The notes under the pieces: generated by a model
Told to the model about the DNA's origin: nothing
The model's database searches: none
Seen by the model: the letters and a program-made list of their open reading frames with translations, nothing else
Shown here: piece by piece, positions 23,368 through 33,771 of the stretch
Layout: every line of letters begins with the position of its first letter
Position numbering within the stretch: position 1 is the stretch's first letter
NCBI GenBank assembly: GCA_031841125.1
Contig: CM063111.1
Coordinates: 54,869,535-54,933,534 of the forward strand
DNA: 64,000 bases
Direction of reading: 5' to 3'
Origin: Acanthococcus lagerstroemiae
Lineage: Eukaryota; Arthropoda; Insecta; Hemiptera; Eriococcidae
Translations under genes and position numbers: made by a program

Positions 23368-24719
23368 ACTTGAACCATCTTTTCTGTTCAATACTCAAAA
23401 GTCTTCCAACACGGGTCGATGTTCCTGTCCTAATTCGTATGCCAAACTGAGTTTTGTTTCTTAACCCATATGCTAGAATAACTGCCATAGGTCCGCAAGC
23501 TTCAACACCTTCAGTTTTTCAAACCATTGTTCAGTGCTATCATATTTTCTTATTCCTACTACATACTCTGTTCGCAAATAGGAAGGGTTAATGTAAACAA
23601 AGACGCGAACACTAATACATGCACACAAGTGCAAAACGTAATTGCTCCACTTTTAGTTCCCGACAGTGGGTAGCACACCTCGGAGGTGCGGAGATTTTTG
23701 GGACGGTACTAAGGGAACGGTCCTCTACAATCGTACCAAGTTTCGTTTCTGCCTGAATTTTATCCGCTTTTGCGCATTTATATGGCTAATCTCACCGGAC
23801 TATTGATAGACAGAAGGGATCATCTCTGCCCTGCTCCTGCTCAAAAGCTATTGCGCTTGAAATTTCAAAGAAATCAGTTTAATTTTGAGACCGTAAAAAT
23901 GCGATAACGTTTGGTTGAAGTAAGGTAAAGGTGCCTGGTTCTCTCCAAATGTCCATTTATATTTTTGAGCGAACAGAGCTTTAAAACTTGACCCGCAGAG
24001 GCGTAGTAGCCAAATCCTTCGGCTGTGTGGCGCTGGTACCATTGTAAGAGGAGAAGTCATGAGCTATAACTCGAATTACTGGAAACCTGACGCGTGAGAG
24101 TAATCTCGAGATTTGAAAACGTTTCCTTCTTCACGGCTTTTGAAGTGAGTTAAATGACTCTGGTCGACATAGATACCGGACCCTCTGAAGAATGCACTTC
24201 TTCCCCGTCTCAAATGGGTCGCTTAATCGTCCAATATCGCCGCTGTTGCCACCTTTTCTGAAGAGGGTTACACAGGTGAAATATTCCTGGTCCCCGGGTT
24301 CTTGTGGATTCCAGAGAGCGATTTTCCCCGCAAACTCCAGGTACGAATTACACGGCGCGGCGGTTCGCTTTCCGCGTGTTCTCTGACCGCCGAAAAGTTG
24401 GCCCATAAATTAAAAGTGGAGCGTATAATAAATTAACGTTAAATTAAGACGTAAATTAATCGGTACTTGACGCTCGTATTTCATTCACCTCGTCGAGGAG
24501 CTGAGTTTCAGTGTTTTTCTCGCTTCATCGTGCCGCTAAAGTTCACTGTTGGCGGTGAAATTCGGAAACCTTTTGGAGTGTTTGCGTGCTCCGCAAGATG
24601 CCCTACTGAAAATACATGTACATATTATATAGGATTAATCGGTTTTCCTTCCGCCGTAGGAAAACTAGTTTTTCGCGAAACCAGGTGCACGTTGTTTCGC
24701 CAGGCAAGCGGTCTCTTCG
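23368..24719. other. No recognised feature
   Basis: Mixed-composition sequence with no domain, terminal repeat or RNA signal that I can support. Open frames at 24131-24406 and 24467-24994 are short, and the second runs into the satellite. Confidence 0.4.
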
Positions 24720-25700
24720 AAAAGAATTTCATGGGAAATATTCGGGGAAAACTCCGATGGCTTTTGAGGAATTTCATCGGAAATCTTTGGAAAAAATCTT
24801 CTATTCAGGAAAAATTTGCGATAATTGCCGAAGAATTTCATCAGACACCATTGAGAAATATCTCCAATAATTTCAGGCAAATTTTGTTAGAAATTTTAGG
24901 AAAAATCTTCAATGATTCCAAACAGGTTTATCAAGAATCATCGAGAAGTATCCCGGATGATTTTGGAAGTATATCCTTAGAGCAACAATTTTGATGCTTC
25001 TCAGAGATTTTCTTCAAAAATGTTCGGGAAAATCTCCTGTGATTTCTAGGAAATTAATCAGAAATATTGAAGAAAAAATATGATGATTTCCGGAGAATTT
25101 CATCGGAAATATTCGGAAAGAAGTCCAGTGTTTTCTAAAGAATTTTTTCGAAAATCTTCGAGAAAATTTTCCGATTATTTTTAAAGAATATTGCATCGGA
25201 AATTTTCGGAAAACAACTCCGATAATTTTCGAAGAATCTCATTGAAAATGTTCAGAAAAAATTTTCAATGTTTCCCAAGAAAGTTCATCAGCATTCTTCG
25301 AGAAAATTTCCTGACAGTTTTTGAACAATTTCTTAGAACATATTCGGAGAAAAGCTCCGCGATGGTTTCTCATAAATTTCATCGAAAATCTTCGGGGAAA
25401 ATGCTCGATAATCTCCGAAGAATTTCATCGTAAATTTTCGGAATAAATCTCGGATGATTTCTGAGTAATTTCTTTGTAAATTTTCGGAAACAATTTCCAA
25501 TAATTTCGGAAATCGTTAGAAAAACCTCCATTGTTTTCCGAAAAATTTCATAAAAATTTCTTCGAGAAAATTTCCTGCTAATTTTTGGAGTATTTTATCG
25601 AAAGCATTTGGGGAACAACACCAAGAGTTTTGAAGAATGGTACCGAAAATTTTCAGAAAAGACCTTCGATTATGTCCAAGGAATTTTGTGAAACATATTC
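24720..25700 (+). repeat. Degenerate short-unit satellite (gaatttcatcgg family)
   Basis: The stretch is built from diverged units of roughly 55-70 bases with the theme gaatttcatcggaaat, ttcggaaaa, then ctccgatgattt. Because the theme contains near-complementary words (catcgg and ccgatg), each unit is partly self-complementary. It encodes frames on both strands rich in Phe, Ile, Lys and Glu that are artefacts. The same family, in two orientations, forms 51.6-53.4 kb. Confidence 0.85.
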
Positions 25701-25889
25701 GGGACGTCGCTTGGTGGCGGGGCTTGTTTCTAGAGAAGATTGTAGATCGAATATATTTGAGGGTATCTTATTATATATTATATTGTTCAGGCTCTTGGAA
25801 GCTCTTTTGACGTATACTTGGTTGAGACAGAAGCGAAATCACGAAATTCTGCCTTACGACAATGACAAATTATGAATATAGTTGGAAAA

Positions 25890-26291
25890 TTACCTTCTTG
25901 AATAACACGTTTTAAAAAAAAAAATTGAATGGACACTACGAAAATATACAAGTGTTGTTTCTCCCTTGCTGGTTCTGATGAGATAAATTCCGGTAACATA
26001 TTCATCACAAAATACTGCGTTTCCGTCTTCGTCAATATAGAGCTTGGACAGCTCTGGAGGTAGATTGATGAACGGATTTCGATAATGGCCCCGAATGGTT
26101 AGCGCTTTTTTAACACGTTTACCAGTAGTAGTAGCAAGCAACAGTTCATGATGGTCCTTGTGTTTCAGGTGAGCAGGAAACTGGTAGATAATTTCCTCGT
26201 CTTCAATCTGCATTTGTTTTATGTTTAATATTGACGTTTGAGAGCCAGGGCTAGCGGCCTCAAAGGCGAACAAAAAGCGTACTTTAACCAT
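25890..26291 (-). CDS. Unrecognised ORF of about 134 codons
   Basis: Minus-strand frame from ATG 26291 (MVKVRFLFAFEAA) to a stop at 25890. It is open further upstream to 26375. Readable features are an acidic stretch (QIEDEEIIYQFP), HHELLLATTTGKRVKKALTI and YIDEDGNAVFCDEY. It looks like a globular protein and not a repeat artefact, and lies about 0.5 kb downstream of a Polinton-type polymerase fragment on the same strand. It may be a relic of that element or of another mobile element. I do not recognise the family. Confidence 0.35.
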   Translation of the reverse strand: MVKVRFLFAFEAASPGSQTSILNIKQMQIEDEEIIYQFPAHLKHKDHHELLLATTTGKRVKKALTIRGHYRNPFINLPPELSKLYIDEDGNAVFCDEYVTGIYLIRTSKGETTLVYFRSVHSIFFFKTCYSRR

Positions 26292-26802
26292 CGAAAAAGC
26301 GCGAAAATAAAGAGTTTTTGAATTTGTAAGATCGTTCAAGCGGAGCACCAATAAAGCGAACAAGTATGAATGCACGTATTGTTTATTGAGGCGAATTCAA
26401 AAAGGAGTTCGCAAAAGACGACAGCTAAATTACAAAACAGAGCTGAAATCGAATAAGTGCAAACAGCGAGAAAGTAAATGGTACATTGAGCGTTTCTAAT
26501 GACGGCTAAATAGACACTGAAGTACAAGAACTAAAAGATCGACGAGGTGAACGTAGTTGATAAGGGAGGAAAGAAAGAAGAGAACCGTCATCAGGTCGAG
26601 TCAGGTTATGACTTGATGAAAGACGATAAGGAGAAGCGAAAAATGAGAAATAAAAGCGAATCAGGAATCGACAGGAACGATGAGTAGACGTAAGATTCTT
26701 ACACATATATACAAACTATATACTATACATTATTTTTATTTTTTATACCCATAGGGCACAGTATCAAAGTCTGTTCTAATTGCGCGTTTATCAATTCCGA
26801 AA

Positions 26803-27228
26803 CTACGAGTAAATGTCTTTACTTCGTCTATATTTACAATGTTTTTTGTCAAAACGTCGCGTTTCAAGGCGGTATTTACGAGTCTCAATTTTTTCAACCT
26901 CACCGTTAATTACATGTTCCATGGTGGGACCATTCAGTTTAATGGCATTTTTATGGTGTAGTCTGAATCCTTTTACTTTAGTCGTCTCTTTACCACTGTC
27001 TGTCTTGCAGTAGTACGATTTAGGTCCAGTTGTTAGAAACTTGGTGATGTAGCCACCACCCAACTCATCTGTCCACTCACCCAGGCAATCACCTGTAGCT
27101 ACAGTATTCTGTCCATTGTCTCTGTATATGATTGAGTCAGTGTCACAGTATAAGACGTTCTGGTCTAGTTTTGATAATTGGTCATAAAGTCTGAGTCGGC
27201 CATTATAAGAGTAATAATTGAAAACCAA
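26803..27228 (-). pseudogene. Polinton/Maverick-type DNA polymerase B, C-terminal fragment
   Basis: The minus-strand frame contains GRLRLYDQLSKL followed by LYCDTDSIIY, the palm motif C (D-T-D) of family B polymerases. TGDCLGEWTDEL, TTGPKSYYCKT and KVKGFRLH follow, in the order seen in protein-primed polymerases of Polintons and related viruses. Full-length enzymes exceed 1,000 residues, and only about 140 remain. The exonuclease domain and palm motif A are missing. Just upstream lies a 25-base direct repeat enclosing 198 bases. Relatives in mitochondrial plasmids or adintoviruses cannot be excluded. Confidence 0.82.
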
Positions 27229-27448
27229 AAAATGAATATTTGCCGGGGCACCTTGTACCTGGAGGGTGTTTCAGCGATGTGAATGAATGAGGCTAGGCGC
27301 TTGTTGGGATCCACTATTTGCCGCCGCCTGTGACAGTCTCGCGGGGAGGCCTCGGCCTCCATCCGAGCTCCTCTTAGCAGTCTACAAGTAATGAACACGA
27401 TACTGTTATAGAGAGTCATTAATCATTATAAGAGTAATAATTGAAAAC
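27201..27448. repeat. 25-bp direct repeats flanking a 198-bp insert
   Basis: The word cattataagagtaataattg plus gaaaac occurs at 27201-27225 and again at 27424-27448. The 198 bases between are GC-richer and unlike either flank. The copy at 27201 lies inside the polymerase frame. The arrangement fits a small retro-insertion with a long target duplication, or a local duplication. Confidence 0.7.
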
Positions 27449-28749
27449 AAAAAAAAAAATTTTTTTTAATGAATACTTACAGAAACAGCACGAGTAACCA
27501 CATCGACGCTACAAGAACTGTTATAAAAAAATAACATTTTTTACTTTTTCAATACAGAAAAAAAAAAAAACAAAAAAAAAACTAGAAAATATTAAATTGT
27601 TTGTTGGAATGTTTCTATTCTAATCGAGTGCAAATTGTGGTCTGATCAATCGGAATCGGGTTCGTGTGCTAATTTGCGAGTGAGTCTCGCCTTCAATATC
27701 TTCATATTCTCTCTGTTCCAATATTTTCCGAGTAGTCAACAGAAAAAAACAAAGTCAGTTTCTGTCTCCAACTTTGAGGTGTTGTATTACATACTCGAGT
27801 TTGTCCCAACAGGTGAGAGAAAAAAAACAATACAGTCACCGAAAAAAAAAAAACACCACCATAAAAAAAAAACTACCAGAGAACGAAACGAAGACGGTTG
27901 AACGCATGAAAACCTAGAGTCAGCATTTTTCCAGACGTCTTACAAAATCCGTCACCAAGTCTGAAATGTAACTGAAAGTGAAAACGAACTCTTCTTCATT
28001 AGCTTTCAATCAAACTTATACAATTTCTATATAGTGTTGCGCGCGTTGAGAGAAGCGTGACCTAGTCCCCTAGGGAGACCGAACGTCTCTGAAAAACTAT
28101 AAATATAACCCGCGCGTACGTATTCCTCATTGCTCTTGCGACTGTTGATCTAGACAGACCTCTGTTAGTGACATCTAGTAAACCTTGCATTGGCGCAAAA
28201 TATGTAGCATATTATCATACTTGCATGAAATTATAGTAGCTCTACCCATATTGAAAACAAAAACCATAAAGGCAAAAAGAAAGATTTGAATCGCAAATCC
28301 CTCACATTTTTTCAAATCCCAAATCAATGATATGCAATTCGAATCACTTTCGAATCATTTCTTTCACAAATCCTTGACAAATTGATTCGAATACATTTCA
28401 CAAATAAGCTACCTTGCAGATAGCAAGGTAGTGAGAGGGTGTTTGCTATGTTCTAGTTGTTGTCTGCTTATATGAGAATTTTACTGTACCTATTCAATGA
28501 CTTGCTGATAAGTTAAATTCAATAAAATGAGCTTCTGGCTATAGCTTCATTTTTAGGGTCGGCGCAGTCGAGCCTTATACAATGGAAATAATAGATAGTA
28601 ATAATAATAAAGTTCTATCTGACGCAACAGTGGCGCTTGAGGTTTTAAATGTATTTATGGGGACAAACAAACGAGATAAGTACACGAGAATGAATCGCGT
28701 TTGCTTTTAACAGTGGCACTTGTGGTTTTAAATGTTAAAGTGAACGTAA
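27449..28749. other. No gene recognised; one small perfect hairpin
   Basis: AT-rich with several A-runs. The word ctaccttgc agata gcaaggtag near 28410-28432 is a perfect 9-bp stem with a 5-base loop. Nothing else is supported. Confidence 0.4.
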
Positions 28750-28914
28750 GCCCCGTTTCACACTACATTGTGTTGCCGGAACGGCAGCCATGAAGATGGT
28801 AAGCTATCACAGGTAGAGAATGGGGGCGTTCACCCGAGAGCCGGAACGGCAACCATGATATCTGACCGTCTCCACGGCTGCCGTTCTGGCAACACGACAT
28901 AGTGTGAAATGGGA
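28750..28914. mobile_element. Small inverted-repeat element, about 165 bp
   Basis: The left arm at 28750-28792 (gccccgtttcacactacatt then gtgttgccggaacggcagcc) is mirrored by the complement of 28872-28914, with few mismatches. Termini of the type GGCCCRTTTCACAC suggest a Harbinger-like MITE. The flanking taa at the left and aaa at the right do not form a clean 3-bp duplication. Confidence 0.7.
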
Positions 28915-29089
28915 CAAAACAGGGCTAATTGTGTGTAAAAGAAACAGATAGGAAGATGGTTTGACATTGTGCTTACAGTCTCTGCAAAAGTGACTTGAGG
29001 TATCAACATAAGGAATCGATGAAAGGAGTTCATTTTGTGAGGTTTGTAATATTATTGCGTACAATTCTTCCTGAAATTAGGATCGGCGT

Positions 29090-29926
29090 GAACCAACCGA
29101 CATTTCTAAACAAAATGAGTTATTAGTATCGTTAGAAAGAGCGTAAAAAGTAGAATTTTTCAGAATTGGGCCCCTGATTCAAAAATGTGTACTCACGTTG
29201 ATCAAAGCTTATCAGTAAACGCAACGTCATATATATAGTTTCTACATGGCTCTTGAACTTCGAATCATCTGTTCTCAAAAAACAGATTTTGCTGGTTGTT
29301 TCCCTTATGCTTAACAGCTTCCAAGTGCGATCGTACTTATGCGATAAAATAAGTAAATATATATGCCAGAATGCGAATCTTTTATTTTCATCATTCTAAG
29401 TTGCATTTGTAACGTTTCAGGAGTTATCTGTCAAAAGGGCGTCCGTTCAATGTATTTCTTATGGAACGGACACCCTTTTGACAGATGACTCCTCGTTTGT
29501 AATGGAGAGGAAATTTTCATAATAGTATTAGGCCGACCGATAGATGGCAGCAGTTGACGGAACATGAAACTGATGAGGTGATGACCAAGATTAATAGAGA
29601 CCAACCTCTGTTATAGTTCTAGTAACCTTGGGTGATGACACTGAACTAAAACTGAACTACGTATGATCTGTAAACAATTCACTCGTATTTGGACGCTATT
29701 CAGCCTAAGGGAACCAACCAGCAAAATCTGTTTTTTGAGAACACGTAATTCGAAGTTCAAGAGCCATGTAGATTGTAGAAACTATATGATATAGCATTTA
29801 CTGATAAGCTTTTTTCAACGTGAGTACACATTTTTGAATCGGGGCCCCAATTTTGAAAATTCTACTTTTTACGCGTTTTCCAACGATACTAATAACTCAT
29901 TGTGTTTACAAATGTTGGATTGGTTC
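29090..29926. mobile_element. Long inverted-repeat (foldback) element, about 837 bp
   Basis: Arms of about 220 bases at 29090-29310 and 29703-29926 are inverted copies. Matching landmarks include gaaccaacc at both outer ends, gagttattagtatcgttaga, gtgtactcacgttgatcaaa and tacatggctcttgaacttcg, with their complements. Arm divergence is modest. The central 390 bases contain a separate hairpin. No protein is encoded. Confidence 0.88.
29419..29493. repeat. Strong 31-bp hairpin inside the foldback element
   Basis: aggagttatctgtcaaaagg gcgtccgttc at 29419-29449 pairs with 29463-29493 (ggaacggacacccttttgac and on), with about two mismatches and a 13-base loop. It may be a separate tiny palindromic insertion. 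Confidence 0.85.
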
Positions 29927-31226
29927 TCGTACACTGAATAGCGTCCATTTAATGAAAATTCGATTGCAATAGGGTGCTTGCAGCGCTGCGCGCGCGGCAA
30001 ACAGCCTAAAATTTTTCGAATCACTTGTGATGCGGTTGTCATTTTCAGCTCATTTTTGTACCTGTTTTTTTGATTCAATGTGGAAAGAATACAAAATATG
30101 AAGGTAATTTTGTGTCAGTGGAAAGAGCGAGCATTTAGTTCTAGATAAAACAATAGTGAATGGCGAAATTCCACTCTTTCTTCTGAAGAAAAAACTCTGT
30201 GTAAGCTATCTCCCTTTTCAATGAAGAAACATTTTTTGAGGTCATATAAAGTCATATATTTTTTTAATTTTACATTCTGGTAGACACTGTAGATTGTGTC
30301 CTCAGGATCGTGAATTTTCTTCTGAAAGTTATTGAAGAATAACGGTGCAAAGCTGAAGGAATCTCAGTGCTTGAATCGTTAGATTTCAATTCCTACTTTG
30401 AAATCTTATAAGTCCTTCAGTCTTAGTTTTCGACTTCAATAGACACTCGGCTATACTTACTTACTATATTTGCCCTAGGAAAGGAATAATAATACTAGAT
30501 CGCTATAGTTATGCGTTTGCGAATGCTGTATTAAACGTTGGCGTGTTATTGAAAACGTTTGCTAAATACGCCTTTGGGTTAATCACGTTTAACTTCGTTC
30601 GTAAGTTCGTTTCGTCGTTGTTGGCATTCGAGGCGGGAGAGACAGAGAGCGAAGAAAGAGATTTGAAGCTGGAATATTAATTACATACACCTTGATGGGA
30701 TTTATACGAACAAGATTGAGACAATTCAAGTATTCTATATATGCGACGGCATTTCTCGTAATTGTGGAGGTTCTTTAAGAGACGGCTCTATGTGTATGTC
30801 AGTTTAGTTTGATAATGTTGAAGAGCTAGAAGACAGAGAGACGGTGAGGAGACAGTGTCGCGGTGCAAAACGTTCCTTATTAACGTCGTGTCAAAGGCTT
30901 CATTATTCTCATCTGTTAACGACGTCGGTATTTTGACTACAAATCGCGAGTTCTAATATTTCGGGTTGCCTAACCAGGCGTCTGGGTCCGATGTTTCGAT
31001 TACCTAACTGGGCAGTTATAAGGGGTTAAAAAAGAACAATGAGATGGTTTATTATAGTCGATATGAGGCAACAAGTCCACCGCTATTTTCTCTATTATGG
31101 CGTAGTCACTCGAAGTTAGATTCAGATTAGGTGTGGCTCCTTTCGGCGGCACCAGGAGCGGTAGAAATATATGGCACCACCCTCTCGGCCCCTATTTATT
31201 CAAAATTTGAAATTCAAAATATATAT
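29927..31226. other. No recognised feature
   Basis: No coding domain, tandem repeat or terminal repeat seen, apart from a 13-base word (ctgaatagcgtcc at about 29935) that is an inverted copy of one at 29693 and may be an outer part of the foldback element. Confidence 0.4.
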
Positions 31227-33285
31227 TTGTAAGATATTCGTTCTGCCGAATATCTTGGTCGTTGGTGTCGCGGTGATACTAGCTGATAGACGAGCGCGCC
31301 CCAACTGATAAAAGCCGGAATTGAATAATTTCGATTATTTTTCCGAGAGCAGACAGCTGTACTGCAATCCTACAGGACTCTCGACTTTTTCAGTCGATTC
31401 AGTTTTATACTACATCGATTATGATTTGTTAAACTTGAGAGTTTACAAATCGACTCAAAATAACTGAGTGGTCCTGTGGAAGATGCATAGACCGTAAACC
31501 AAAAAGCGAAAAATTGTAAATCAGAAAACGAAAGACCGTAAATTGGAAGGGGTAATGTGCTTGGACCGTAAACCGGAAAATTCGCACAGACCATAAGCCG
31601 GAAAATTCGCATAGACCGTAATTCGGAAAGCGTTTCACCCCCGTTTCCTCTAGCCAGACGGGGAGATGTAAGGTATTCGTTGCCCCGAATATCTTGGTCG
31701 TTGGTGTCGCGGTGATACTCGCAGATTCGGGCCGTCCATCCGTCAGAGAGCGCTGTAATCAAGCACTGGTGATAAGGACGAAAACATGAATCTATACATT
31801 TCCCCCATTAATGTACATACTCATTAAAATTAAAATATCTCGAAAAGTAAGATGTTTTTACATTTCCCCCACTAATGTAGATATTCATTAAAATTAAAAT
31901 ATCTCGAAAAGTAAGACGTTTTTAAAATATTTAAAGAGGAAAGAATTGTTCGAATAAAGAATTTTCTTTCAATTAAGACTATTTTCATACCTAGATTCCA
32001 AAATTTTGCTGCATGTGTCAAAAACTTCATGTTTTGGTCGCTGATAAGAGTAGTCCATACTAGCGCTGGGCGGCCCGAATAGACAAGCGCGCTCCGACTG
32101 ATGAAAGTCGGAATTGAATAATTTTGATTATTCTTCCAAGAGCAGACAGCTGTACTGTAATCCTACGGGAATCTCGACTTTTTTTAGTTAATCCAGTTTT
32201 ATACTGCACTGATTATGATTTGTTAAACTTACAAGTTTACAAATCGACTCAAAATAACTGAGTGGTCCTGTGGAAGAGGCATAGACCATAAACTGGAAAG
32301 CGAAAAACTGTAAATCGGAAAGCAAAAGACCGTAAATTGGAAGGCTAATATGTGTAGACTGTAAACCAGAAAATTCACACAGACTGTAAGCCGGAAAATT
32401 CGCAATTTGGAAAGCGTTTCACCCCCGTTTCCTCTGACAAGCAGGGGAGATGTCGAGCGCGCTCCAACTAATAAAAGCCGGAATTGAATAGTTTTGATTA
32501 TTCTTCCGAGAGCAGACAGCTGTACTGCAATCCTGTGGGACTCTCGACTTTTTGAGTTGATTCAGTTTTATACTGCATCAATTATTATTTATTTTATTTT
32601 ATTTTTTTATTTTGCAGCCCATTTGTACATCTTAATATAAAATTTTCTGTCTTAATGCGCCCATTGACGGGCATAGGCCTCCCCCACTCTTTTCCAGCGG
32701 CCCCTTTCCCTGGCGTCTCTTCCCCAGGCGACCCCGGCATGTTGCCTGATTTCATCAGCCCATCGGGTAGTAGGTCTCCCTACATTTCTTTGTGTTCCCC
32801 TGGGTACCCATTCCAAAATTTTTCTTTCCCACCTGTCCGTCCCCCCTCTTGCAACATGACCCGTGTAATCAAATTTCAGTTTTTTCATGACAAATCTGCA
32901 GTCCTTGACTTTTGATATGTCCCTTACCCGTCTATTGGTTCGTCTGTCTTTTCTTTTTACTCCGATTATAGCCCTCTCCATTGCAATCTGGGTCCTAGCT
33001 AGCTTTAGAGCCTATTCACACGAGGCGTTTTTTAGAAGCGCGACTAACGCGCTGCTTAGAAGCGCGTTTCGACGAAGCACAGGAACGTATGAAAGCATTC
33101 ACATGTAGCAGCGCGACAAACGTAGTCGCGCGGCTGTCGCGCGACGATCAGTTCTAGCAGTCACTCACGCCGCAGAATGTGGCGACAAAAAGTCGCGCGT
33201 TTGATGACTGAGTACTGTTTCTTATCGCAGCGTTCACATGAAACGCGCGTTGACAGTCGTCCAGTCTGGTTTCGAGTTGTTGAAA

Positions 33286-33455
33286 ATGCAGAATCCAATT
33301 GAAAATTTTGACACGGAAGCGTTTATCGCTGAGATAGAGAAACGTGAAGAGTTGTGGAATTCAAAAATTGATAATTACAATAAAAAAAAAATTTAAAAAA
33401 AAACGTCTTGGGAGGAGATTTTAAAAATTTTCATTTCAAATTTTGAGAATTCTGT
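33286..33455 (+). pseudogene. MADF/Myb-like accessory protein of the Harbinger element, N-terminal remnant
   Basis: ATG at 33286 begins MQNPIENFDTEAFIAEIEKR, then EELWNSKIDNYN. A TAA at 33394-33396 follows in an A-rich tract. The same frame then continues KKTSWEEILKIF and NFE. The pattern (FI.EI..R..LW ... Y ... W.EI...F..NF) is a MADF domain, the DNA-binding partner that PIF/Harbinger elements encode beside the transposase. The frame then runs into antisense transposase sequence, which marks the internal deletion. Confidence 0.75.
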
Positions 33456-33771
33456 CAGAGCAAGTCTTTCATCAACTCCGATGCTTTTTCGCATAGTTGT
33501 GTCCTGTTTTCTTATATATTCCGAAATCCCGTCACGAAGTTCATCGAACGAATTTTTTGACATTCGGAAGTATTTAAAAATTTTCGAATCATGGAGCTGG
33601 AGATCGTCGTATAAAGTATGGAATAATCCTCGGCTCGCTCTCTCTATTCAACGGATGTACCCAATAATTTCGCAAGTTACAACGGCGACGACGAAGACGT
33701 CTTCGACGTAAAATCATCAAAACTTTTAAATCACACTCAGCGTCCATTATCACGGCACAAAACACTTTCAA
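33435..33771 (-). pseudogene. PIF/Harbinger transposase, N-terminal remnant
   Basis: The minus-strand frame from ATG 33771 has a basic stretch (RRRRLRRRRCNL) and then NYWVHPLNRESEP. A one-base shift near 33630 moves the reading to LFHTLYDDLQLHDSKIF, KYFRMSKNSFDEL, KQDTTMRKSIGVDERLALT. WVHPLN, FRMS..FDEL and the (I/V)...ERLALTL block are the standard N-terminal landmarks of HARBI1-like transposases, upstream of the DDE nuclease. The sequence breaks off at LALT, so the whole catalytic domain is gone. The element must rely on a transposase supplied elsewhere. Confidence 0.85.

Noticed and set aside
24467..25433. Several long ORFs rich in Phe, Ile, Lys
   Set aside because: They lie in the self-complementary satellite, occur on both strands and have no domain.
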